DNA of 64,000 nucleotides, from positions 165,864,516 through 165,928,515 of the forward strand of contig OX465281.1 in assembly GCA_949987705.1 (NCBI GenBank). Direction: 5' to 3'. Source of the stretch: Thereva unica (lineage: Eukaryota; Arthropoda; Insecta; Diptera; Therevidae). Position numbers and translations under genes: made by a program. The notes below the pieces were generated by a model. That model did not search any database and had not been told where the DNA came from. It saw nothing but the letters and a program-made list of their open reading frames with translations. Of this stretch, positions 42,510 to 55,262 are shown piece after piece (positions within the stretch are counted from its first letter, which is position 1; each line of letters starts with the position of its first letter).

Positions 42510-45500
42510 GGGGGGCAAACGGCTAACAAAGACCTCGGAAAGTGGTGGTACCCGATTTGCCACCTCTGCCAAAACCCGAGAAAAGTCATTGCAGACAAAC
42601 ACCTAGCAGACCTGTTAGCAAGTCCTAATCCCACCTCCCCGCGGTGCCCCCTGGGTACTTCTTCGGAAGGAGCTAACGGGAGACGGGCGAATAGCGAACT
42701 CTCTGCGCCACAAAACAGAGTTTTAAGTCGGTTGGGCTGAGGGTTAGCAACCCGCTCCCATAAAAAACACCATTGCTACGAATCGGCAAACAATGCCTCG
42801 GAACCGGATGGACAACACGACGACGACCTTTGCTTTTCGAACAAGGACACGAATCGGATCATGGAATGTGAGAACACTGCTGGCTGAGGGACGGCTGGAT
42901 GAAGTCCTCAACGAGATGAATCGATATAAAATCAAGATTATGGGACTTAGCGAGACCAGATGGCCCGATGCGGGGGAACATATCTGCCCAAATGGTGAGT
43001 CCTTTTTATATTCTGGGAGAAACGAAACTGAAAGCCGTAGGAGTGGCGTTGGTGTAATACTCACCAAAGAAGCCAGGTCCAGCCTCATTAGCTGGTCACC
43101 AGTTTCTGAGAGGATTATTACCGTGCGCCTGCGTATCAGACTAAGAAGTACTACGGTAGTCCAATGCTATGCTCCAACTGAGGACGCTGAAGATGACATC
43201 AAAGACGAGTTCTATTTGCGGCTGAATGAGGTTTTTCGCTCTATTCCGAGGGGAGACTTCATTGTATTAATGGGTGACTTAAACGCACAGATCGGCCGTG
43301 ACAACACCGGCCTTGAACAAACAATTGGAAATCAAGGTCTAAGCCAAGTTACCAATAACAATGGTGAGCTTTTCGTTGACTTCTGTAGCTCCCACCAACT
43401 TATTGTAGGTGGAACTTACTTTTGTCACAAGAAGATACACAAAGAGACCTGGGTATCGCCCGATGGTAGGACGAGAAATCAGATAGATCACGTGGCCGTC
43501 AGCCGCAGATGGAGAACTATCCTTGAGGATGTCAGGAGTTTCAGGGGAGCAGACACTGGAAGCGACCACCATTTGGTTGTAGCAACTATTCGCCTTAAAA
43601 TCGCCGCAATCAGAAACGTACAACGCGATGCTATAAACCGTAGACGATTCAACGTAGATCTTCTGCGGGAGAGCGTTAAAAAGCGGGAATTTGCTGGAAA
43701 TCTACAACTAATATTAAACCAGCACAACGTTTCTGACGACACAAATATTGAAGAGCTGTGGAGTAGGACAAAGGGCGCAATATTGACGGCTGCGGAAACA
43801 AGCATCGGTTATGTCCAAAGAAACCAGCAACACTGGATCTCGGACACAACCTGGCAAAAAATAGAACGCAGGAGAGCCCTAAAAAATAAAGTAAACTCTA
43901 CAAGCGACCCTGAAATACGTTATCAACTGGAAAGGGAATACTCCCAATTACACCGGGAGGTAAAGAGAAGTGTCCGGCGTGATAAAAGGCAGCAGATAAA
44001 TGAGCTCGCAGAAAAAGCGGAAAACGCGGCAAACACAGGCAACAGTAAGGTGCTGTACCAAATCACTAAACAGCTCTCGGGAAAGCACTCTACTAAAAAG
44101 CATGCCGTTAAGAGTGCGGATGGAAGGTTGCTGTGCAGCGACGAGGAGCAGCTCCAAAGATGGAGAGATTACTTCTTCGCCGCCCTGAATGGTTCATTTA
44201 CACAGGAACCTCAGGAAACCAGCAACAATGCACAGCCAATTCGAATCACCACCCGGGCCCCATCCAAGACGGAAATAGTAACCGCAATTCATGCGATGGC
44301 CAATGGTAAAGCAGCTGGGAAAGATGGCATCCCGCCAGAATTGTTGAAAGCCGATTCAAGCCTCATAGCAGATGCGCTTCAGCCAATCCTACAAATAGCA
44401 TGGAACACCTGTACCTTTCCGGAGGATTGGACGGAAGGTATCATAGTCAAAATACCAAAAAAGGGGGACCTAACAATATGCGACAACTGGAGAGGCATCT
44501 GTTTATTATCTACTGTGGGCAAAATTTTGTCCCATTTATTACTATCTAGGATAAGTGAGGCAGTAGACCGAACGCTTAGGAGGCAGCAGGCCGGATTCAG
44601 GAAGGGCCGCTCATGTATTGATCATATCAACACCTTACGAATAATAGTGGAGCAGTCTACTGAATTCCGATCCCCCCTTTACCTTGCTTTCGTAGATTAT
44701 GAGAAAGCGTTCGACTCGGTCAATAGGAGCTTTATATGGCAGGCACTACGGCGACGTGGACTGCCTGATAAAATAATAGAATTGATAAAAGCCCTATATA
44801 ACAATTCCAAATGCAGAGTTCTCCATAATGGAAAATTATCCGACAGCTTCGAGGTGAGCTCAGGAGTACGACAAGGATGCCTACTCTCGCCTTTACTATT
44901 TCTTATAGTAATAAATGACATCCTTGTCGGCGCTCTAGATAGTAGAACAGGCGGCATACAATGGGGTTTGTTAGACCGCCTTAAGGATCTCGACTACGCC
45001 GATGATATCTGTTTGCTGGCCCACAGACACCAGGACCTCAAAGACATGTTAAACAATTTGGCAACAGAAAGTAGTCCAGCAGGCTTAAGGCTAAATCCGA
45101 CTAAAACTAAAGAAATGCGGATAAATGCAAACACCAACGAACGAACAGCGCTGAATAACCGTGACGTGGAACTGGTAAATAAATTCTGCTACCTCGGTAG
45201 CATTATTACCGAAAATGGCGGGGCAGAAAAAGACGTCAGTTCCAGAATAAATAAAGCACGAGGCGCTTATGCATGCCTGTCCCACATATGGAGATCAACG
45301 GTGATTTCCACTAACACCAAATTGCGGCTGTTCAACTCCAACGTTAAGGCAGTTCTTTTGTATGGTTGCGAAACATGGAAAGTCACCCAATTCATCACAG
45401 GGCGCCTACAAGTCTTCATCAACAGATGCCTTCGTCGTATCCTAAAAATCCGCTGGCAAGATAGAATTTCAAACGAAGAACTATGGCGCCGTGCCGGCCA

Positions 45501-45791
45501 AGAAAGGATAGACGATCAAATCAGGCGAAGGAAATGGAATTGGGTTGGCCACACCTTGCGACGCGAAAACGAAAATCTAGCCAAACAGGCCCTTGACTGG
45601 AATCCGCAAGGTTCCCGTCGAGTAGGAAGACCTAGAACAACGTGGAGGAGAACCCTACTAGAAGAAGCCGCAACAACTGGGAGATCCTGGTCGGAGCTAA
45701 GAGCTGTCGCGCAAAACAGAGTCCGCTGGAGGGCAACTGTTTCCGCCCTATGTCCCATGAGGGATTAAAGGAGTTTAAAGAAAGAAGAAGA
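42510..45791 (+). mobile_element. full-length RTE-type LINE inserted in the hAT transposase
   Basis: 3282 bp flanked by the exact 10-bp duplication AGTTGAACTT (42500-42509 and 45792-45801). Removing the LINE and one copy restores uninterrupted transposase codons, so both ends are certain. The 5' end is GGGGGCAAACGGC; a ~283-bp leader precedes one ORF. The 3' tail is short, ending AAAGAAAGAAGAAG, an AAG-rich microsatellite rather than a long poly-A, as in many RTE elements. The single ORF is intact. A truncated relative lies at 6582-7184. Confidence 0.92.
42793..45768 (+). CDS. RTE-type LINE endonuclease-reverse transcriptase
   Basis: 991 residues, one ORF. AP-like endonuclease (~20-260): GSWNVRTLLAEGRL, GLSETRWPD, VLMGDLNAQIGRD, RNQIDHVAVSRRW and GSDHHLVVATIRL, so the catalytic N, E, D, D and H are present. 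RT (~490-760): GKAAGKDGIPPELLK, PKKGDLTICDNWRGICLLS, RRQQAGFRKGRSCIDH, AFVDYEKAFDSVNR, SSGVRQGCLLSPLLF and DYADDICLLAH. The thumb has FCYLGSIITENGG, and the C-terminus ends WVGHTLRRENENLAKQALD and GRPRTTWRRTL. Many such ORFs are misnamed 'craniofacial development protein 2-like' in databases. I chose the ATG at 42793 because the endonuclease begins ~18 residues later. No breaks are seen, so it may be active or only recently silenced. Confidence 0.9.
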   Translation: MPRNRMDNTTTTFAFRTRTRIGSWNVRTLLAEGRLDEVLNEMNRYKIKIMGLSETRWPDAGEHICPNGESFLYSGRNETESRRSGVGVILTKEARSSLISWSPVSERIITVRLRIRLRSTTVVQCYAPTEDAEDDIKDEFYLRLNEVFRSIPRGDFIVLMGDLNAQIGRDNTGLEQTIGNQGLSQVTNNNGELFVDFCSSHQLIVGGTYFCHKKIHKETWVSPDGRTRNQIDHVAVSRRWRTILEDVRSFRGADTGSDHHLVVATIRLKIAAIRNVQRDAINRRRFNVDLLRESVKKREFAGNLQLILNQHNVSDDTNIEELWSRTKGAILTAAETSIGYVQRNQQHWISDTTWQKIERRRALKNKVNSTSDPEIRYQLEREYSQLHREVKRSVRRDKRQQINELAEKAENAANTGNSKVLYQITKQLSGKHSTKKHAVKSADGRLLCSDEEQLQRWRDYFFAALNGSFTQEPQETSNNAQPIRITTRAPSKTEIVTAIHAMANGKAAGKDGIPPELLKADSSLIADALQPILQIAWNTCTFPEDWTEGIIVKIPKKGDLTICDNWRGICLLSTVGKILSHLLLSRISEAVDRTLRRQQAGFRKGRSCIDHINTLRIIVEQSTEFRSPLYLAFVDYEKAFDSVNRSFIWQALRRRGLPDKIIELIKALYNNSKCRVLHNGKLSDSFEVSSGVRQGCLLSPLLFLIVINDILVGALDSRTGGIQWGLLDRLKDLDYADDICLLAHRHQDLKDMLNNLATESSPAGLRLNPTKTKEMRINANTNERTALNNRDVELVNKFCYLGSIITENGGAEKDVSSRINKARGAYACLSHIWRSTVISTNTKLRLFNSNVKAVLLYGCETWKVTQFITGRLQVFINRCLRRILKIRWQDRISNEELWRRAGQERIDDQIRRRKWNWVGHTLRRENENLAKQALDWNPQGSRRVGRPRTTWRRTLLEEAATTGRSWSELRAVAQNRVRWRATVSALCPMRD

Positions 45792-45801
45792 AGTTGAACT
45801 T

Positions 45802-47392
45802 TTAAGTAAATATGATGCGGTATTATCAGAACATGTTTCAAAAGTTCGAGCAACGCAAGAAGAGAAAAAGAGATTGCAAGCTCATTATCTTTCAACTAAA
45901 ATTCAAAACGAGTTTATCGAACTATGTGGCTCGTTTGTTCAAAGAAAAATTATTGAGGAAATTAATAACGCTAAATACTTTTCTATTATTGCTGATGCAA
46001 CTCCAGATTCATCTCATAAGGAGCAAACAACTTTGATTATTCGTTATGTTAAATCAAATGAACTAAATTTTTCAATTGAAGAACGCTTCATTTGTTTTGA
46101 TAATTTTTCGGAAAAAACTGGCAAAGAAATTGCTGCTCACTTATTGTGTCTTTTGAAAGATTTAAATTTGAATTTCCAAAATTGTGTTGGGCAAGGATAT
46201 GATAATGGAGCCAATATGGCTGGGAAATATAACGGTGTGCAAGCACTTCTTCAGCTAGAAAATTCCAATTGAACGTTCAGCAGCTGCGGTAATCATACTT
46301 TAAATCTTGTTGGAGTTGACTCAGCAGAATCCTGTAAAGAAGCAATAACATTCTTCGGAACTGTTCAGCAAGTATATAACTTTTTCAGCAGCAGTCCAAA
46401 AAGATGGGAGATTTTAAAAAAACGTCTTCGCGGAATATCTTTACACAACATTTCTAAAACTAGATGGTCTGCAAGAATAGATGCCGTTAAACCAGTGGCC
46501 CTTCATTTGAAATCCTTATTATCAGCTATTAAGGAAATTAAGTTATCGGGTCTTCCTGCTGAGACTCAAACTCAGATTACTTCACTTAAAAAATATATGT
46601 CACCATTTGAATGTGTCTTGATGTCTACAATTTGGATGAAGGTTCTGGTTTTATTGCATCAAACAAATCTAATTCTGCAAACTCGGGAATCAACATTGAC
46701 AACAGAAAAAATTAATGTTGACAAACTTATTGAAGACTTAAAAGAAATTAAAAATGAATGGGATTCGATTCTTTTGGAGTCCAAGAAAATGGCAGCAGGT
46801 AATGAAATTGTTACAGAATTTGTGACAAATCGCCGAATCTGCCGAAGCATATTTTCACAACCACATTTTTAACGAGATCATTGACTCAGTAATATGCGGA
46901 CTTACAAGAAGATTTAAAGCTTTTTTTTCTATATGCAACTTATTCGAAGTTCTGTGGAATTTTGTTGAGATGGAAGAGAAGAGCTTAGTTGAAGCAGCAA
47001 CAATTTTACAAAAGAAATACGAAAATGAAATTGGTGAGGAAATTGTTGAAGAAATTAAATTTCTTAAAAGAGTTTATAAAACCAATTTTAAAGGCAGCAT
47101 GAAACCATCCGAGCTCTTAAAAGAAATTATTGAAAAGGGGTTTCTAAACATTTATCCAAATGTTGCTATTGCGCTTAGGATATTTTTAACTATGCCAGTA
47201 ACCGTAGCGGAGGCAGAGAGAAGTTTCAGCGTTCTCAAACGCATAAAAAATTATTTGCGATCAACGATGGAACAGGATCGTGTTAATAGTTTGGCGACGC
47301 TAACTATTAATTGGGATATTGCCAGAAATTTGGACTATTCCCAATTAATAAATTCTTTTGCAGCTATGAAGGCTCGAAAAGCTCTTTTTTAA
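45802..47392 (+). pseudogene. hAT transposase, catalytic core and dimerisation domain
   Basis: Continues the part before the LINE: AKYFSIIADATPDSSHKEQT (first catalytic region) and CVGQGYDNGANMAGKYNGVQ. A TGA at 46270-46272 interrupts it, and the same frame then continues with CGNHTLNLVGVDSAESC and SKTRWSARIDAVKP. Near 46840 a frameshift occurs; the other frame carries YFHNHIFNEIIDSVICGL. The C-terminal hAT dimerisation motif follows (FLTMPVTVAEAERSFSVLKR, IKNYLRSTMEQDRVNSLATL), ending at 47392. One nonsense and one frameshift mutation plus the LINE make it a pseudogene; the decay is mild, so the hAT copy is not ancient. Confidence 0.88.
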
Positions 47393-47551
47393 TCTGTCTT
47401 TAATACTCATTTATTGTTTTTTAATATTTTTGAATAAGGTTTTGTGTTTTATTTTGAATTATTAAATTATACCATCAAAAACGATTTTTTTTATTCCATA
47501 GGGGGCCACACATATTACCTGACCTGGGCCTCCAAGTGGCTCTTACAGGCC

Positions 47552-47554
<3 letters not shown>
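47393..47554 (+). other. hAT 3' end and right TIR
   Basis: Short 3' UTR, then subterminal GGGGGCC and GGGCCTCC blocks and the right TIR ending CAGGCCCTG. Confidence 0.75.

Positions 47555-47616
<62 letters not shown>
47555..47616. repeat. (TA)n tract between hAT and SINE
   Basis: About 60 bp of TA repeats. The periodic reading frames through it (YIYIYI) are not genes. Confidence 0.85.
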
Positions 47617-47618
<2 letters not shown>

Positions 47619-48069
47619 ATGTGAAAGACTAGAGTCACAGGAAACGCCCTTTATACTGTGTCGACAATCTATTTTCTTCATATAGAGTGCAATGTCGAAC
47701 AGCAGCTCTAGTCGGGGAAGAAAGGAACTGTCACAACCTACCAGCGATATTTTGCAGTCCACCTACTCCCAACCATTACTGACGACTTTGTCATCGGGGC
47801 ATCGAGAAACAACTCGCTGGAGTGTTATGCCTCCTGAAACGAGTTGAATCTCATCAACCAACCGATGACATGCGCTTTGGTGAAGCGGGGAAGAGCTAAG
47901 GAAGGCTAAGACAGAAGGAATCAGGAATGTAAAGAGGGAAGAAGAAAGAAGGAAAGTTATGTAGGTGGGAAAGTGGAAAAGGCGCAGGACCGTGGGGCTG
48001 GCCGGGATTCGAACCCGGGACCTCTGGGATAGTAGCCAGACGCCTTACTCCCTAGGCTACCGAGGCCCC
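47617..48069 (-). mobile_element. tRNA-derived SINE
   Basis: The minus strand begins with a 77-nt tRNA-like head (48069 to 47993), followed by a ~375-bp body extending to the TA tract at ~47617. The body has no ORF. Both ends abut TA microsatellites. The tRNA-related head followed by an unrelated body is the standard SINE layout. A LINE partner for the tail was not identified. Confidence 0.6.
47993..48069 (-). ncRNA. tRNA-like head with pol III A and B boxes
   Basis: On the minus strand it starts GGGGCCTCGGTAGCC and ends CCAGCCCCA. A-box-like TAGCCTAGGGAGT and B box GGTTCGAATCC are both present, and the T-arm (CCGGG-TTCGAAT-CCCGG) is perfect. The acceptor stem has mismatches near its base. 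The anticodon-arm stem TCTGG/CCAGA encloses 8 rather than 7 bases. So this is a tRNA relic serving as an internal pol III promoter, not a functional tRNA gene. Confidence 0.7.
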
Positions 48070-48070
48070 C

Positions 48071-48093
48071 ATATATATATATATATATATATA
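48071..48093. repeat. (TA)n tract between SINE and TIR transposon
   Basis: Short pure TA repeat, the left flank of the transposon at 48094; the matching right flank is at 52148. Confidence 0.8.
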
Positions 48094-48411
48094 TTAGGGC
48101 GGGTCAAATTTTTAGTCGACCTTTTACACCCCCTAGTGATATTCTATGGGTAATTTTGAGCAACTTTGCCCAAGAAACCATAGTTCGAAAGTTGAATTTG
48201 AGCCTCCGGATTTTTAAAAATAGGTATTTTTATGATTTAATTAATTTAAAAAGATAAAAATACAAGTTTTTTTCTCCAAGTACACATATATAGGGGTTTT
48301 TTGGGTCAAGGAATTTATTTCTGATGTTTATTTTTATTTACCAGTGCCGCTAGATGACGCTTTCGTACATTTTATTCATATTTCGTATGTTTTATCACTA
48401 TTTTTCAAGAA

Positions 48412-49176
48412 AAATTATTATAGCAACCCCAAATTATAAATGGCTTATGTTTCATGGAGTGGTTCATTCTTGTTTTAGCGCCATTTCAATGAAGTGTAAA
48501 CAATATAAATATACTCATTCTCTAGTTAAACAAATTATAAACCATTAAAAGGCAGGTCTCAATTAAAACATTACTAATTTCAATAAATTTAAAATTAATA
48601 ATAATAAAGAAAATTACATAAATCTAAAGTTAATAAGAAGAGAAAGTATTAAAATTCGTATAGGTGTAAAACAATGCAAGTCCAAGTGGAAAAAAATCAA
48701 ACAAACAATATAGTGAACAAAAACAGGGAAATCCCACCCCTAGTTCACAGGAAGCAATATTGAGACAATCATGTTTTGCGGCGGTTAATAAAAGGGCCTT
48801 TCAGAAGAATTACCTACATATAAGTAGGTACGAAATATAGCAATAATTACGGGTAATAAATTGTATGAAAGAGTAAAAAGTAGGCGACACATGTAATAAA
48901 CATAAATATACTCCACAGAAATAGCCGATGGAAAATCAAAGCAGGACAATAAAAGTAAGATAGTAAAATAGGTTATTAGGAGTTCCGCGAAATTACGATT
49001 TGTAAGGAATGTTAGGAAATAGATACAGGAACCTGAAAGTTCAGTTCGCTCCTAGGCATCGCCGTGAGTTAACGAATCTATTGTGAAAAAAGTAAAAGTA
49101 ATTTTTGTATTTCTTATTTTTATAAGTATTTTTTATTTGATTTGTGTATATAAGAACATTTAGAACCTAATATACT
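48412..49176 (+). other. 5' non-coding region of the TIR transposon
   Basis: AT-rich DNA between the left TIR and the transposase ATG. TATATAAG occurs at ~49147, about 30 bp before the ATG, a possible TATA box or leader. Nothing else was recognised. Confidence 0.5.
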
Positions 49177-51483
49177 ATGGATCCAGTGCCGTCTACTTCG
49201 CAAGACCAAATAGCATCAACAAGCTCCGGAAGTTGTTTGACACATATGCCTTCTCAAGATATTAGTGCTTTTGGTGTGTCTAGTGAATTAAGTGGTGTGA
49301 ATCTGCCAAATAAAGTGGATATCTTAAGATATTATTTCTTGCTGGGCGATCGTGCTAAAGTTCAAAGTAAAATGTTCTCGTATAAGACTTTAACTCCTTA
49401 TGTAGTAGATAAATTGCTTGAAATTTGGGGTAAACTGAATATTAGAACTATTGCCAAAACCAGTATTGGTAGAAAATTGAATACTTTGCTTGACAGATAT
49501 CAAACCGCGGATAAGAACAGAACGAAAGGCAGATCATTTAGAGCATTCGTACAATCCACAAACGAATTATTTTATATCGGAAAATGTGAATGTGACTTAA
49601 AAACAAATTTATGTTCATGTGGCTTGATTCCAGAACACTTAAAAGAGTTTATGCTAGATCAACATAATGACAGAAAATGTATGATACCAGAATATACGAC
49701 AGAAAATGTAGAGGAGGTAGCTATATCTACAATAATACCAGCAACTATAGAGAGCAGCGATCAACCATACATACCTGATCGAACAAATATCCATGTTGAT
49801 GATGAAGATAGTGCAGAAGATCTTTCTCCAACGAAACGAGGACCTTATACTCCTAGATACGATGCTTCGAAGTTTGCTATGATTTGTGACAGATTTGGTG
49901 TGCCTGACAGAATAGCTTCAGCTATGGCAACATGTCTTATGGAAGACATTAACGTAAGAGATGACCGTGGTAATTTTGTAATTATGGATAAAGCAAAAGT
50001 TCGTAGAGAAAAAATGAAATGTAGACAAGAAGTGCTTCGTAACCGGTATGACGCTTCCAGTTTAATAGCATTTTCGTTTGATGGCAGAAAAAATGATTCT
50101 TTAACGAGAGAGAAAATAGATCAAAAATTTCATCAAACGATGGTAAAAGAGCCTCATCTAGTTGTTTTGAAGGAGCCTAATTCCCAATTAATAGGCTACG
50201 TAAAATTGGAAAATGAAGATGCGGAAACTAAGGTCAAAAAATTGAACGAATTTTTCATTAACAAAGGAATGTCCTTTGATTCATTAATTGGCATATGCTG
50301 TGATGGTGAACCAGCAAATACTGGCATAAAAAATGGAATATTGCGACGATTCGAACTACAGTTACACAGACCACTGCATTGGTTTGTGTGCCTTATCCAC
50401 TTTAACGAGCTTCCGCTGCGGCATTTGTTTGACACGTTAGAAAGATCATCCACCACTGGACCACGAACGACAACCGGAACGTTAAACAAACAAATTGAAA
50501 CTTGTGAAAAACTTCCGGTACGTAATTGTTATAACTTTTTTCATACCATTTTTACTTCTATTACTTATTTATAATGTGTTTAAAATAATAAAATCGTATT
50601 TTAATTCATCTAATCTTTACAGGTTGTAGCTGATTTTGAAAAAATCCAACTAGAGAATATGCCTCCAGCAATGGAAGAAGAAGGTGAATTATCTACGGAT
50701 TTAAAGTACTTGTACAAGTTGGCCAATGCGATTTCTAATGGTTTTATTCCGGAGGATTTGGCTAACATTAAACCAGGGCCAATTGCTCATTCTCGCTGGC
50801 TCACCAAGGCCAATAGGGTATTACGGTTATATGTGACAACGAATAAGCCATCTAAGAATTTGAAAACTCTAGTAGCCTACATAATGAAAGTTTATACGCC
50901 AATGTATTTCAATATTAAGTATTATAACTCTGTCGTGTATGGTAGCGCATTATTTTCGAAATTCATACGTTGGGCACAGTTTTTAGAGCCAAATTTACGC
51001 GACGTGATAAATAATGTAATTAAGGACAACTCATATTATGCACATTCGGAAAATGTTTTGTTATCAATGTTGTTTGATGACAGAAAAGACAAACGCGACA
51101 GTGCTATAAACATAATTTTACACTATCGAAATAAACTGGACGATCCGATGCGAGTTAGAGTTTATAGAAAACCTATTATTAACTTCAATTGCACAGATTA
51201 TACGAATATGATTGACTTAAATGACGACAGTATTATTTTTGAGCCACCGTTTACAAAAACGATTCCGCATGATTATTTTGAGCAATACTTAGAATACGAC
51301 GAACCACCGCTGCCTGACCCAGGAATTCCGTTACACATCCAAGGTACGGAGAGACACATACAATTGCTGGCTAATGTTTCTAAACGTGCTTTAGACAAGA
51401 ATCGAGAAGGAATAATGGCAGTGACATTAGAAAGCCGTAAGAAATTATCTCGACTTGAAAGCAAGCAAGACTTTCAAAAATAA
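49177..51483 (+). CDS. putative transposase, two exons (733 aa), unnamed family
   Basis: Exon 1 is 49177-50517 (447 codons) and exon 2 is 50623-51483 (286 codons plus stop). A 105-bp intron with GTACGT and TTTACAG borders joins them in phase, giving KLP-VVADFE. Residues 1-45 are Ser/Thr/Gln-rich. A cysteine cluster CECDLKTNLCSCG (137-149) may bind zinc. RNase H-like signatures follow: FSFDGRKND (299-307), GICCDGEPANTG (372-383), HWFVCLIHFNELPLRHL (401-417) and, in exon 2, GPIAHSRWLTKANRVLRLYV (~499-518) and HSENVLLSMLFDDRKDK. The two conserved Asp motifs and later acidic residues suggest a DDE/D enzyme. I remember similar unannotated multi-copy proteins from insects and Hydra, but no standard name. 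No stops or shifts are seen. Confidence 0.75.
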
Positions 51484-52143
51484 CTCCTCGATTCTTATCT
51501 ATTACTGCAAAAAAATGTTTTCCTTTTTGAATTTAAATTTACTTTTATACTGTATTATATAAATAAAAATAAATTTATAATAAAAATGTAAATGTGCGTT
51601 TGTTCTTAATCTAAAATCTCCGATCACTTTGAAATTTTGATACAACGTTGCATTCGAATATGCCTATGTTTTTATATACTATGAATGTGTTTCTGGAAGA
51701 GGTGTAGCGTGGCAACACCAAAACGACTATAGCGCACGTCTTTTCATATACTTGACCCATGCATTTATTTTAGGCCATTAATAATTTGGTTTTGCAAAAC
51801 AAAACAATTCTTGAAAAATAGTGATAAAACCTACGAAATATAGATAAAATGTACGAAAGCGCTCTTTAGCGGGACCAGTAAATATAAGTAAACATTAGCA
51901 ATAGATTGCTCGCCCACAGAAACTCCTAAATACGTGTGCCTGGAGAAATAACTTGTATTTTTATCTTCTTAAATAAATTAAATCATAAATATTGACAAAA
52001 AATATCTATTTTTAAAAATCCGGAGGCTCAAAATCGATTTTCGAACTATAGTTTCTTGGGCAAAGTTGCTCAAAATTACATATAGAATATCACTAGGGGG
52101 TGTAAAAGGTCGATTTTTTTTCATCCATACAAATTGACCCGCC

Positions 52144-52147
<4 letters not shown>
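51484..52147 (+). other. 3' UTR and right TIR of the transposon
   Basis: AATAAAAATAAA and ATAAAAATG at 51560-51590 are likely polyadenylation signals. Unique DNA to ~51810 is followed by the right TIR. Confidence 0.65.

Positions 52148-52174
<27 letters not shown>
52148..52174. repeat. (TA)n tract between TIR transposon and Helentron 2
   Basis: TA repeat continuous with the TA-rich start of the Helentron. Confidence 0.75.
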
Positions 52175-55216
<3,042 letters not shown>

Positions 55217-55262
55217 TTATATATATATATATATATATATACCTATATATATATATATATAT
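55217..55262. repeat. (TA)n tract after Helentron 3
   Basis: TA repeat interrupted once by ACC. Confidence 0.8.

Larger units (their letters stand above)
40760..47554 (+). mobile_element. hAT transposon (ZMYM1-like transposase) interrupted by a LINE
   Basis: The left end CAGGCCCAGGAAGAG and the reverse complement of the right end, CAGGGCCTGTAAGAG, form 15-bp imperfect TIRs (3 mismatches). GGGCCTCC blocks recur subterminally on both sides. TATATATA on both sides fits an 8-bp hAT duplication in a TA microsatellite. Inside is a hAT transposase gene split by an RTE LINE. Without the LINE (3282 bp plus 10-bp duplication) the element is ~3.5 kb. It is dead because of the insertion, a nonsense codon and a frameshift. 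Confidence 0.85.
48094..52147 (+). mobile_element. complete 4.05-kb TIR DNA transposon, superfamily unknown
   Basis: The ends are inverted copies of TTAGGGCGGGTCAA. Similarity continues inward: CCTTTTACACCCCCTAGTGA, GAGCAACTTTGCCCAAGAAA, GAGCCTCCGGATTTTTAAAA, and TTTCGTACATTTTAT with TTATCACTATTTTTCAAG near 48360-48410. Each has its reverse complement in 51810-52147, so the TIRs are ~320 bp with indels. Both flanks are TA repeats, hiding the target duplication (TA or a multiple). Inside is one two-exon gene with an intact frame. Apparent completeness makes it a candidate autonomous element. I cannot match termini plus protein to a named superfamily from memory. Confidence 0.82.

Noticed and set aside
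41673..42740. A fused 355-aa hAT-LINE protein as a new gene
   Set aside because: The last ~76 codons are LINE 5' leader read through the insertion; the duplication shows it is an insertion artefact.
42793..45768. Host 'craniofacial development protein 2' gene
   Set aside because: That database name reflects LINE-derived sequence; here the ORF sits in a LINE with target duplications and full RT motifs.
47993..48069. Functional tRNA gene
   Set aside because: The acceptor stem mismatches and 8-nt anticodon loop argue against function; better explained as a SINE head.
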